A DNA stretch of 59,328 nucleotides, taken from positions 1 to 59,328 of the forward strand of contig BLJB01000527.1 of the NCBI GenBank assembly GCA_013423325.1, given 5' to 3'. The stretch comes from Usnea hakonensis (taxonomy: Eukaryota > Ascomycota > Lecanoromycetes > Lecanorales > Parmeliaceae). The position numbers and the translations under genes were made by a program. The first letter of the stretch is position 1; every line of letters starts with the position of its first letter. Shown piece by piece: positions 22,871 to 34,000 of this stretch. The notes under the pieces were generated by a model that ran no database searches, was not told the origin of the DNA, and was given only the letters and a program-made list of their open reading frames with translations.

Positions 22871-24727
22871 TGATTGATTATTTTATACACCTATACTAGC
22901 TACTTAATATAAGCTAATAAGGGTAACTATAACGCTAGACTAATAGAGCTAGGCGTCGAAAAAACCTAAGGGCGAACCTCTAGATAAAAACTTTAATTAA
23001 ATAGTATACTCTCCTTTCTACTATACTTCTTAGGAGCCTTATTATATTACCGCGTATCTCTCTACTTTTTTATATCGACTTTTCTATTTTTTAACTTTTA
23101 TATCTCTAATCGCCCCCGCCTTTAGAGGCGGATACGATCGCTTCTTTATATATCCTTTTTAGGCTTAATAGTCTCCTCTACCCTAAAGAGTAGTTTTAAC
23201 TATTAGAGTTATTCGCTAGCTAACTTAAAGCTATTTAACTAGTCGAAATTAACTATCTATCTTACCGCTATTCGGATCTCTTTAATTATAATTAGTATTA
23301 TCTAGAAATCCCTAATATCTACTTCTATAAGTAGCCGTAGTCTATTCTCCCGCGATCTCGAATAGAAGAGGAGGATATACTTAATATTCTATCTTCTCTA
23401 CTTATATCTATAGTCGAGGTTAATACCTAGAACCCTTATTCTATTAAGGAATATATTAAGCCCGATTTTACTACTTTTTATTTAGATAGTAATCGAGCTT
23501 TTAGTCTTTCTTAATATTTTATAGTAGTTAAATCTATTATTATATAAATTCCTTATCTAGATAGGGGTTCTCGCTATAATAGAAATTCTTTATTAATATT
23601 TTTTCTATTTCTTAGATCTCCGTTCTTAGAACTAGTCTTATATTTTCCGTTTAATAATATTAATACTCTAATATTCCTTAATATTCTTATATAGATTAAC
23701 CTAGTTCTTCTTTCTTTTTATACTAGTAGTTACTAGGTCCTAGCTTTTTTCCTTAAGGGCTTTAAAAGTCTAGGCCTTTTTTATTATTATAAGTGTAGGC
23801 CCTCTTTTCCTTTTCCTATCTCTACTACCCTAGAAGTACTAGGTAATTCGCTCGTTACCCTTTTTTATAGCGGGGTAGGTACCTTATAGAGCTTAATATT
23901 ATAATACTAGCTTATTAAGTTAGTATTCTAGGGGGGCTATTAAAGCCTCTATCTTTAAAACTAGAATAGGAGTTACCTTATATATTCCGATTACCCTACG
24001 AAGATACTTATTTTATATCTTAGTTAGCTTTTTAGAGGGCTTCTAAGAGAATCCTTCTATCCTGTAGAGGTAGTATTAAATCGGCGCTATAAATATTAAT
24101 ATCGGGCGTATTACTATACTATATATTATATAGTACTTAGTAAATATTACTCTCTATATTAAGTCTATAAGGTATTCTAAGGCTCGTTTCTATCCTACGG
24201 CTTAGACTATTAACTAAGCGATATATAGTCCCTACCGAAATTTAGTATCTACGTATAAGCCTAGTACTCTTATACTTAGGCTAGGATCTATCTTAACCTC
24301 TTCGAAATCTAAAGATATCTCTATATTAAACTTCTTTAGGCTCCTTATTAGGTATACTAGCTCGTATTTCTTAGGGGTAAATATTACCTCGTATATCCTA
24401 ATCTATTTAAGATAGATATTATAAGCCTTATTTAGTACTCTATAATTATCTTCTATACTCCCGCTATATATTAGTAAATAGATATTATCGATAAAACCTT
24501 CCGTCTAAATAGAGAGAGCGGCTCTTACGTATTATTTAATTAGAGGGGCGTTAAAGAAGAGGAATAGTATAGGAGAGAGTAGTAATCCCTAAGGAATACT
24601 AGTCTCTACTACCTTTATTAGGCTCGTCTAGCCCCCTAACGTTACGGATATCGCCCTATCTATAAGGAAGCTAGACGTCTATCTTACTATCTTCTTCGGG
24701 ACTCTCCTCTCTTTTAGGTTATGGAGG
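22871..24727 (-). mobile_element. 5'-truncated LINE A3 inserted in A1
   Basis: A 1.86-kb 3' fragment of the A family on the - strand: (CAAT)n tail at 22871, 3' UTR, then the C-terminal part of ORF2 up to the reverse transcriptase. It stops at 24727 inside the reverse transcriptase, the usual result of incomplete reverse transcription. The catalytic box at 24484-24495 reads FIDN, so one Asp survives; together with more remaining G+C this makes A3 less RIP-mutated than A1. Confidence 0.9.
23050..24727 (-). pseudogene. LINE A3 ORF2, partial
   Basis: C-terminal half of ORF2 only, with reverse transcriptase box FIDN at 24484-24495 and the downstream conserved region as in A2. No start is present because of 5' truncation. 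Stops are TAG/TAA. Confidence 0.8.
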
Positions 24728-24740
24728 CCCGATTATAGAT

Positions 24741-25279
24741 ATAGATAGAGAAAATAGAATATTAAATATATCCTCCTCTTCTATCTAAAATTATAGAAAA
24801 ATAAACTATAACTACTTATAGAAATAGATATTAAAGATTTCTAAATAATATTAATTATAACTAAAAAGATTTAAATAGTAATAAAATAAATAGTTAATTC
24901 TAGTTAATTAAATAATTTTAAATTAGTTAGTAAATAATTTTAATAGTTAAAATTACTTCTTAAAGTAGAAAAAACTATTAAATTTAAAAAGAGTATATAA
25001 AAAAGCGACTATACTTATCTCTAAAAGCGGGGGTAATTAGAGATATAAAAATTAGAAAATAAAAGAGTTAATATAAAAAAATAGAGAGATATATAGTAAT
25101 ATAATAAGACTCCTAAAAAATATAATAGAAGGGAGAGTATACTATTTAGTTAAAATTTTTATCTAGAGGTTTACCCTTAGATTTTTTTAACGCCTAGCTC
25201 TATTAGTTTATTATTATAGTTACCCTTATTAGCTTATATTAAGTAGCTAGTATAGGCGTATAAAATAATTAATTAATCA
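24741..25279 (+). pseudogene. LINE A1 ORF2 end, 3' UTR and tail
   Basis: Last piece of A1, carrying the end of ORF2, the shared 3' UTR and a tail (AATTAATTAATCA). The right copy of the A1 target duplication, ATATTTATATTAGTA, occupies 25280-25294. Confidence 0.85.
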
Positions 25280-25294
25280 ATATTTATATTAGTA

Positions 25295-26990
25295 ATTCTA
25301 AATCTAATAATATAAAAGAAAAAATTATTAGATTATAAAATTAATTAAAATATATAGACTATAAGATTAATACTTTAATATAATTAGTAAATTATTTAAA
25401 TAATATTATTATTATTTTAGGAAATAAATTTAAAAAATTAGTAAATTATAATAATAAATAAAAAAAAAGGAAGATAATTAAAAAGCTAAATAAAAAATTT
25501 AAAAAATTTAAATTAGCTCTAAAATATACTAATAGACTTTTATTAAAATTAAAAAATCTAATAAAAAATTATAATAATTTAAATACCTATAATATCTAGA
25601 TAGAAGGAAATAATTATATTAATACTTCTAATTAACTCTCTTTTTAATTCTAGATAACTAGTCTTAGCTATAGTATTTTATTAAGTATACTTATTATTAT
25701 CTTATTATATAGATTTATCTTCTAAATTATAATTTCTATTAAAGCTTTTAAATATAATATTTTTATTAATCTTTTAGAATTATATTTAATATTTTTAAAA
25801 ACTATATCTAATCTATAATACTTTAATAATTAATAGCTTTAAAAAATAATTATTATATAACTATTAATAAAGAGCCTCTAAAGTATTAAGTTTAATAGCT
25901 ATCTATATAGTCGGGTATTTCTATTAAGTTCCTAGTTATCTACTAATTAAATTTTTTAGTATATAGTACTATTAATACTTTTACTAAATTCCTAGTTATC
26001 TACTAATCGAATTACTATAGTACTACTAATATTTCTATTAAATTCCTAGTACCCTCTATTAGTATATTACTATCTCCCTATATCTAATATCCTTATAAGG
26101 GTACGAGGTTTTTTTTCGAACTAAGAGACTATTATAGTCCGCTATAGTATAGAAGAAGAGTATAGTATTATAGTATAGAAAGAGCCCCTAGGGGCCTAGT
26201 AGCTATTTATACTTAGACCTATCTTTCTATAGTTAAATACTATAACTTTATATATATTATAATTCTAATTATACTTTATATATACTAAGAGCTATTATAT
26301 AATAATATTATTAAATATTTAAATTATTTTTAAGATTTTTTATATAGAATCTAATTTTTACTTTTTTAATAATAAAATATTTAGGGTTTCTAAAAAATTT
26401 AATTTTAATATTATAAAATTATTAAATATATTTATCTTTATTAATACTTTTATAAAACTTATTAGATTTTATAAGGCGTAAAGTTTTTATTTTAATAATA
26501 ATATTATTAAGTCTAATTATTAATCTTATTATTATATTAATTATAATAGCTAATAGATTCTTATTTATATAAAATACTAGATTAATAGTCTTAAGCCTTT
26601 TAATTTTAATATTTATTTATAAATATTTTTTTTTCTAAATATAATAAGATACTTCTCTCTTATTAGTTTAAAATTCTATTTAAAAATTATTTTATTTTTA
26701 TAATTTATATTATTATACTACTTATTCTTTTAAAAAGATAAAGAAGATATTATAATTATTTTTAGATCTTTTTTTTAAAAAGATAGAGAGATTAGAATTA
26801 TTAAGACTAATTTTACTAATAATATATTAATAAAGATAATAGATAAAAGATATAAAAATATAATAATTATAAAGATAATTTAATAATATAATATTAAATA
26901 TATTAGAACTAATCTCTAAAGAACCTCTAAAGGCTTTAGAGGATATTAATTTAATATACTAGTACTAAATACTACCCCGTTATAAAGTTA
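25295..26990. other. AT-rich RIP-mutated DNA without recognisable gene
   Basis: This 1.7 kb is the original sequence into which A1 inserted and so continues the DNA at 3301-3353. A lysine-, leucine- and asparagine-rich frame on the + strand at about 25430-25600 reads like a coiled coil but has no recognised domain. Around 26060-26140, TATAA-type sequence followed by mixed GC (CCTTATAAGGGTACGAGG) suggests an LTR-like promoter; no partner LTR was found. Confidence 0.5.
25919..26056. repeat. Imperfect tandem repeat, about 62-bp unit, 2+ copies
   Basis: The phrase TTCCTAGTTATCTACTAAT occurs twice (about 25930 and 25991) and a decayed third start, TTCCTAGTACC, follows, each preceded by TTCTATTAA or TTTTACTAA. 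It may be part of an LTR. Confidence 0.65.
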
Positions 26991-27029
26991 CTAATTATAG
27001 GATCCCCCTAGTAATTAGTAATTATTACG

Positions 27030-27330
27030 CCTCGGAAAGGGTTAGGTCGGGTCTAAAATTTGACTCTTTAACCCGACCCGCGCGTGGGTCGGGTCTTAGG
27101 AGGGTTAGGTCTAGGTCGGGTCTTAGGTATAGAGTAGGTACTTAATAGGTACCCGCGAGTAAGTATTTAAACGAAGACCTAACCCCCCTAAGACCTAGGA
27201 CCTAAGCCGCTAGACCTATCGGGGCCTCGGTACCTTCGGCCCGAAGATTTAGCCCCGGATATCGGGGTTAAGTCTTAATACCGGCCCCCCCTACGGTCTC
27301 CCCCCCCGAATTCTAGTTATCTTTCTAGCT
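27030..27330. other. GC-rich island with GGGTCGGGT repeats, spared by RIP
   Basis: A 300-bp stretch of about even base composition inside AT-rich DNA. GGTCGGGTCT occurs three times in direct orientation and CCCGACCC once inverted. ACCCGACCC (27071-27079) and GGGTCGGGT (27086-27094) form a perfect 9-bp inverted repeat around GCGCGT. Repeats of this kind are common next to hAT transposon ends, but no terminal inverted repeat or 8-bp duplication could be fixed. No ORF. Confidence 0.55.
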
Positions 27331-27344
27331 ACCACCTCTCTTTA

Positions 27345-27585
27345 AGAGTCTTATTTAATAGAAAGAGTCTTATTTAATAGAAAGAGTCTTATTTAATAAG
27401 GAGTCTTTTTAATAAAGAGTCCTATTTAATAAAGAGTCCTATTTAATAAAGAGTCCTATTTAATAAAGAGTCCTATTTAATAAAGAGTCCTATTTAATAG
27501 AAAGAAATAGAAAGAGTCTTATTTAATAAAGAGTTCTATTTAATAGAAAGAATCTTATTTAATAAAGAGTTCTATTTAATAAAGT
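27345..27585. repeat. Minisatellite, 18-19 bp unit, about 13 copies
   Basis: Units of the form AAAGAGTCYTATTTAATA are arranged head to tail, five in a row (27415-27510) nearly perfect and the others with small changes such as a GAAAG linker. No coding role is visible. Confidence 0.9.
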
Positions 27586-27629
27586 CTTCTATCTATTTTA
27601 AGGTTAAGTCTTAATATTAAGATCTCTCT

Positions 27630-27726
27630 AATTTAGTAATAAAAAGAGAAAAAAAAGAAAAAAGAAAAAAGAAAAAGAAAATATATAAACGCGTAAATAA
27701 AAAAAGAGGGAGGGGGAGGGGGGAGA
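27630..27726. repeat. Purine-rich low-complexity tract
   Basis: An A- and G-rich run of AAAAAGAAAAAAG units leads into GAGGGAGGGGGAGGGGGGAG at about 27705-27724. The G runs could form a quadruplex. There is no gene in it. Confidence 0.75.
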
Positions 27727-27949
27727 TACGCGTAATATTATTTTTTTCTATTTTTTTCTTTCTTCTCTTACTACTAGATTAGAGAGACCTGTAGTAGTAT
27801 TAGGCCTAATGGGCCTCGTTATACAGTCTCGCTTAGGGTACTTAGTATAATAGTAATTATAATCTTAATTCTTAAGGATAATAAAAGACTTAGAGTATTT
27901 AGGGTTTATATATAAGAGGCTTTTAAGACCTAGTTATATCTTTCTAGAC

Positions 27950-29340
27950 TAAGTTAGTATCTTTTTAGATTAAGCTATTAAATTATATAAGCTATATATT
28001 TATAGTCCCCCCCTTAGTATTCTATAGCCCCTATAGATAGTAAAAAAGAAAGTTTAGATATTAAAAGAATCTTTCTACTTCTTTTTTTTACTCTTATCCT
28101 TTTTATCCTTTTTATTTTTAGAGCTCTTTATATTCCTTATACTCTAGTACTAGATAATAGGATCTTATAAAGAGATAATATTAAAAAAAGCCTATATTTT
28201 TAATAATATCTTATAATCTAATATGTTATAGATAAAGATTAAAAGACCCTTTAAAGTATTAATATAAATATCTCTAATTATATTATAAATATTTATTATA
28301 GTTATCTATTATTCTTTAATAGTATTATAAGTAGAGATATATTTACTATAATAATTCTAGATAGCTTTATCTTTTAAGATAGTATAGCTATTTTTATCTT
28401 TATATATAAAGATATAATATAGTAGTAAGAGGCTTTTAATAGTATTTTTTATTATAGTAAAAGTCTCTCTCTATAGAAATAATATAATATTTAAATATTT
28501 TATATAAATATAGAGGATTATATAGTCTCGTATAAAGACTCTAATCTCTTTAAAATTATCTTATTCTAGTATTCTAACTTTATTCGATATTTCGGGGGGT
28601 AATAAGGTTAAGATAAGAGGACTTATATTCCTAAAATCCTTTCTAATTTTATTATATTTAGATATTAACTTATTTTTAGAGTAATTAGATAGTACCCTCT
28701 CTCGGGGTCTTTTTTATATACTCTCTAATAGATCCGTTTTATAGAAGGGATCGAATAAGGGCTACTTCTTAAAGAATATATTAATAATTAATTAAGATAT
28801 CTAGATTATAGATAAAAAGGTCTATATACTTATCTTTATCTTTATAGAAGATCTATAAATTATTATAACTACGTATTTAGTACTATTAAACTTATTATTA
28901 CTCTTATAGAGTATATAAATTAAGTATCCTTAATTATTAAGTTATATAATTTAATTCCCTATATAATAAGTATAGCCTATATAGTTACGAGCTAGCTATT
29001 CTAATATATACTCTATTATATTAAAGTCTAAGGGCTACTATTAATTATAATATATAATTAAGATATCTAAGTATATTATAAGCTCGATAATAGAATTAAG
29101 ATATCTAAGTATATTATAAGCTCGATAATAGAATCTAATAATTTTATCTATTTAGGAAATTTAGTTAAGACCTCTAATATAGCTAATTATATTAGAATAA
29201 TAATAATTAATAGATCTTTAACTTCTAATATAGATAGATCCTAAACTTTCTATTCTTTATAATTAGAGTTCTTTAATCTATTATTATATATTAAATACTA
29301 TATATCTTAATTTAAAATATTAATTATATTAGTAATTAAT
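27950..29340 (-). pseudogene. Unidentified coding-like remnant
   Basis: On the - strand one frame reads protein-like for several hundred bases (for example KKDPERVLSNYSKNKLI near 28670-28720, LLPPEISNKVRILEQDNFKEI near 28540-28610), with mostly TAG/TAA stops. I do not recognise the family. It lies downstream of the G2 chromodomain and may be a separate element or one interrupted by it. A 38-bp tandem duplication at 29057-29132 shifts the frame. Coordinates are approximate, and a chance pattern in RIP-mutated DNA is possible. Confidence 0.35.
29057..29132. repeat. 38-bp perfect tandem duplication
   Basis: The block from AATTAAGATATCTAAG to CTCGATAATAG is repeated directly once without mismatch (29057-29094 and 29095-29132). 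Perfect identity inside heavily mutated DNA implies it arose after most RIP. Confidence 0.85.
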
Positions 29341-29659
29341 ATAGGGGCTATTATAGGAAGTACTAATAAATTACTATTAGAGGAAGGCTCTTAATAGTAA
29401 TTAATTATATCTAAAAAGCTATATAAATAAAAGGTAGAGTTTATTAATAGTAAAATAATAAGAATATTTTATTTATAAATATTTTATTTATAAATTATAA
29501 GTATATAGAGCTATTAGCGCCTCGGAGCCTTTATAATAAAATATACTACTATAGCTAATATATAAAATCTCTAAATCTATAAATTTAACTAATACTTCTA
29601 TAGTTATAGTAAATATAGTATAATTATCTATTAATCTTTACTATAACTATCTATATTAT

Positions 29660-30417
29660 ACCCCTTTATTAAGCCTCTCTCTATAGATTACCCTTTATAG
29701 GCTACTTTCTATAGCTATCCTCTATAGATTTTTTCTTTTTTAAGGACTAGAATCTACTAGTTTAAAGCTAGATATAAATAGATATTATTTATAATACTTA
29801 GTTACTAGGTTAGGGTATTTAAGATAATCTATAAACTTCTAAATATTATTTTCTTTAATATATTCCTTTTAAGAGACTAAATAATATAAAACTCTTCGAA
29901 AATATTTAAAGTTAAAGATAATATTTATTATCTATTATCTATTATTCTCGATATTAATAATCTCGTCTATTAGGGGTAAAGGTAAAGATTCTTACTTCTA
30001 AAAGATATTTATATAGTAAGATTCTAATAAAAATATATAAAATACTAGATATATCTTTATTTAGAGAATTAATTTAAATTAATATAAATTTAGAGTAATA
30101 GTCTCTAAGACCTTAAATAGGTCGAGCCTTTTATAGTTAAATTTTCTCGATAATTGATAAATCTTTATATTAGTAGTTAATAACTATATATAGTTACCCT
30201 TTTATAATATTAACCTCTTATATCCCTTATTATAATATTATATTTAGATATTTTAGACTCCTATAAGCTTATCCTTTAAAGCCTTATATAGTTATTAGAG
30301 CTCTTATAATAGTTCTTCTATATTTATAAGAGTATTATCTTATAGGGTATCTAGTAGCTAGAAAGACTTAAAATCTCTTTTATTATAAATAAAAAAGGGG
30401 CTTTATCGAGTAGTATT
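29660..30417 (-). pseudogene. Chromovirus pol C-terminus: integrase C-terminal domain and chromodomain (G2)
   Basis: Reading leftward from about 30300 a single frame gives an integrase C-terminal domain (LSRKFNYKRLDLFKVLETIT, with RIP-altered GPF) and then a chromodomain (FNFKYFRRVLYYLVS, then KEYIKENNI, about 29810-29950). Stops are TAG/TAA. The rest of pol is missing because Copia-3 starts at 30418. A purine run AAAGGGG on the - strand near 29660 could be the polypurine tract and the following TATAATATAG an LTR start; this is inference. Confidence 0.8.
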
Positions 30418-30538
30418 TGTCAAAATATAGGGTAGGACATATAGTAGTTGTATTGCCTATAGATCTCTATGAAGGAAAGCTTGACTATATTCTAGTAGTA
30501 GTTACGTAACGAAGTTATATAATTTACTACTTTTAATA
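30418..30538 (-). repeat. Copia-3 3' LTR (121 bp)
   Basis: Starts TGTCAAAATATAGGGTAGGA and ends CTTTTAATA; same family as the 120-bp LTRs of Copia-2. The twin GTCACGTGAC palindromes of Copia-2 are degraded here to GTTACGTAAC and GTTATATAAT, in line with RIP. Confidence 0.88.
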
Positions 30539-30542
30539 CTCC

Positions 30543-30707
30543 TGTCATGAGTGACATGAGTGCAATAGTGAAGTGTGAAAGTTGTTGTATTCACTAAGTC
30601 TAAGAAGTCTATTTAAGTGAATGCCAAGAGTGAATATACGCTAAGAGATTTACTTGGTAAGAGCAATAGTGAATGTAATAATACTAAGTAAGCACCTTTA
30701 TGTGATA
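30543..30707 (-). repeat. G3 3' LTR (165 bp)
   Basis: Begins TGTCATGAGTGACATGAG and ends TTTATGTGATA. It differs from the other copy (37850-38014) only by C/T and G/A changes, so the LTRs were probably identical before RIP. The polypurine tract AGGGGAGG on the - strand (30709-30716) abuts it. Confidence 0.95.
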
Positions 30708-30716
30708 ACCTCCCCT

Positions 30717-31059
30717 AGCAGAAAAAACGTCTGCGCCCTTGCAGGAAATATTGAATATAGGCTAATAGAATGCTGAATGCTGAGTGAGTGCTTAGTAGTT
30801 GAGTAGTTGAAAGAGTACTTGATTAAGTTTGAATTATATATTGTTATTGCTTTAATTGTGATTAAGTAGCTTCTACGCTTTAATTACTTAGATAGATATT
30901 AATGAATTCTTAATAAGTACCGAACTTAGTGCTTTGGGGGCTCGTATTAATAGTTATGTAATAACTATCTTTTGGAGCTACTAGGTCATTAAAGCAATAT
31001 AGTTATAAGATGTAAGATCGTAATTAATAGTAAGTATATTAATAAACCACTTATTTTCT
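30717..31059 (-). other. G3 3' untranslated region
   Basis: About 340 bp between the pol stop and the polypurine tract, little mutated (TpG is common). It includes a perfect stem AACCACT/AGTGGTT (31045-31068) spanning the pol stop codon and a smaller ATAGTTAT/ATAACTAT stem near 30950. No gene. Confidence 0.7.
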
Positions 31060-34000
31060 TTAGTGGTTCGTTGCGGGTTTACGCGGTCGGCCTCGAGGTT
31101 TAGTTATTTTGATAGAGGGTGGATTCGTATTTGGAGTGTTCAGAATTGCGGCATCTGGAATTGCGTTAGGTATTGCGGTAATATATTATAATTCTATCTC
31201 GTATTTCTAGACTAGATCTTGTATATCGTTAAGGTCCTTGATATTGTACTAACGATCCTATTATAGTCCATAACCACGCTACCTTATAAGGTATTTAATT
31301 ACTAGGCCCTTACCTCTACGTATTACTCTCTTATTGAGGAGGCGCTCGATTTCTGAATTAATTAATCTATCCTTATTAGTTAAGATAGGTAGAGGCTTAT
31401 TAGGAAAGGGACGTTTAAATAGGTCGCTCTCCGGAGCGGGATATAGTTCGAGTTAGGCTATAGTAAATATATTATATATCTTTTAATCTTAAGGTATATC
31501 TAACTTATATGCTAGTCTACTAATTTGTTATACTACCTTAAAGGGACCGATATACTATTGCGTAAGCTTATTTGTGATCCCGGTATTCGATAGAACGTTA
31601 TATCCTTTATATAACCTAAGAAGAACCTAATCGTTAACCCTAAGGAATATAGGCTAATATAACCGATCGTAATAAAACTTAGTAGATATCTATATAAAAT
31701 CTATAGTATCTTTTACTAAGATATAGATAGTAGTATAGTTGATCCTAGGTATATATAAGAGTAAATCAAGAGGTCTATTAATAGTAAAGCCGTATACCGC
31801 TTCTGTCGGAGTAGGACTTCTAGAATTATTAAGATATAATTAAATAGTTAGTAGTATGTTAAGCTATTTTACTAGATTATCTAGTATATAAATTATAAAC
31901 CTAAGTACTACCTCTACCGTTTAATTAGTTCTCTCGCTTAAACTATCTATCTAGGGATAGTAAGCTATACTATAGAGTAACGAAACCTTAAGTAGCTTAA
32001 ATAGATATAACTATATCTTAGATAAGAACTTTCTATCTCTATCTAAAATAATAGCTTATAGTATATCTTAGTCTATAAGCTATAGCCTTTCGAGTAACGC
32101 CTTTACCTATTAAGTAGCGGTCCAAGTCGACTTCCCTAGTATAAGCTAGATATACTTTAGGAATTTATAGGTAATAGATATAATCGTATTTATACTACTA
32201 GCTAGAGGTAACGCTAATATAAAGTCGATCGTTAATATATAGAAAGGAATAGGCGGGCTTTAGATAGGTTATATATTTCTATACGGCGTATATCGGCGAG
32301 TCTATAGGATTAAGTACTAATAGTAGTAGCGTATAAAACTTCTTAGTTACCGAGTCAAACTATATATATACTATAAGCTAGATATAATCTCGTAATATCT
32401 CTAGAAACCTAGATGGGTATTACCGTGAGTAATTTCTAGGATCTTAGGAAGGACGTTGGTAAGTAAATAGAGGCGTTGTTTTCCGGTGATTCTATTAATA
32501 TAGAAGATTAGGTCTGCTTTAATTAATATACGTCCAGTGACCTCAATACTTTTAGGATCTAGGTTAGTGTTCTCAGATATAGTATTTTCTTCCTGTAGTA
32601 TTTTAAACTGATCAATAAAAGGGCGATTCCTGCCTCGTATAAATAGTAGAATTACCGCATTTTCTTGCAGCTTATCATTATTATTAATTATTTGAGCAAT
32701 ACGCTTCCAGTAAGGGTCAAGCTGGTAACCTTCTAGGTATCTATTATAAAAAGACTGACTTATTTTAATCATGGTTAAGGCGTATAATATATCCAATTCC
32801 GAATAATTATCTATCAAACTATTACTGTTACTATTAAGGCTTACGAGTCTCGATAAAGTATCTAGTAGAATATACTCTTTTCCTGGCTTGTAGAATACCT
32901 GAAGATCGAATTAACGGAGGAATTAAGCAGCTCTAATTAGACGAACATTCAACCTTAGCGTTAACGTAGACACAATTAAGCTCTATTTCATTAGATCCAG
33001 TATTACCGAATAATTAGTTTAAATCCTGACTAGTTTTATAGAAGACTTAACGAGATACCGAATTTTCTTGATTATCTATACGAATCTAGCTATCTCTAAC
33101 TTAGTAGGCTAATAATTTCTTTCTGCCGCAGTAAGGACTCTTAAAAGAAACATGATTGGTTCAATCTGTTACCTAGTTGGCTATTTTATAGATTTCTAAG
33201 TGTCAGGTTGCTCTTTCAAATTATTAGGTTATCTTATTAGACTATTAGGTTTATCCTTAATATAAAAGACGATAATACCGAATCTAAACTCTTTAGAAGC
33301 GTTAAGATCAATCTAGAGTATTCTTTTAGTATTGAAGTATATAAGAATTAATGGTTTAGATAATGCTTCCTATAGTATTTCGAATGAGGCCAGTTACTTC
33401 GCGGTAGATTCTAGTAAAAGTTTTTTGGATAAGAATTACTTTCTTTCTCTTCCCATATTTAGCCTATCCTTCAGTATTAGTATTTTTAAGTCTTATAATT
33501 CCTAAGCAAGTTATACGTAAAAGTGAATATACTAATATAAGTACTCTATTAATCCTAAATAGTACTTAAGATCTACTAAGGTTCGTAGGTACTATAATTA
33601 GCTGATTACGGCAAGCTTATCTTTAGTAGTAGATAGTCCTAATAAATTAACTCTTTAACCTAGTAGATTAATACTCGGGTATCCTAAGAAAGTTTTAATT
33701 GGACTAATAGAAATATTAAATTGCTCGAGTAGAGTAAAGAGCTCTCTTAGATCTACTAGATATTATTTGAAAGTCTTAGCTCCTATTATAATATTATCGA
33801 CGTAAGCTTTAGCTTTAGCTTTGAGTTATCTTAGTAAAGCGTCGATTTATCTCTATATATAAGCAATAGAATTAATATATTCTATAATTAGTACGTTAAA
33901 AGACTCTTAACCTCGATATAATACTATAGTTATTATATACCGATAATCAGGATAGAGCCTCTACTAATAGAAAAACGAGGTTACGTCAAGTATAGAAATA

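Larger units (their letters stand above)
3354..25279 (+). mobile_element. Tad1-like LINE A1, near full length, split by four insertions
   Basis: A non-LTR retrotransposon whose own sequence lies at 3354-4958, 10403-11904, 13741-13994, 21370-22870 and 24741-25279, about 5.40 kb in all, equal to the length of uninterrupted copies A2 and A5. Each break carries a duplicated target: 14-15 bp around A2, 14 bp around the ORF1-only LINE, 5 bp around Copia-1 and 13 bp around A3. The 15-bp duplication of A1 itself flanks the whole. It is one of the most heavily RIP-mutated copies here; the start codon has become ATA (3355-3357) and the reverse transcriptase FVDD motif reads FINN. A1 predates everything nested in it. 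Confidence 0.9.

Noticed and set aside
22871..25279. Head-to-head LINE fragments as a twin-priming inversion
   Set aside because: Both halves contain a 3' tail, and a 13-bp duplication shows that A3 is a separate insertion in A1.
27345..27585. CRISPR-like array
   Set aside because: Units are contiguous without unique spacers; it is a eukaryotic minisatellite.
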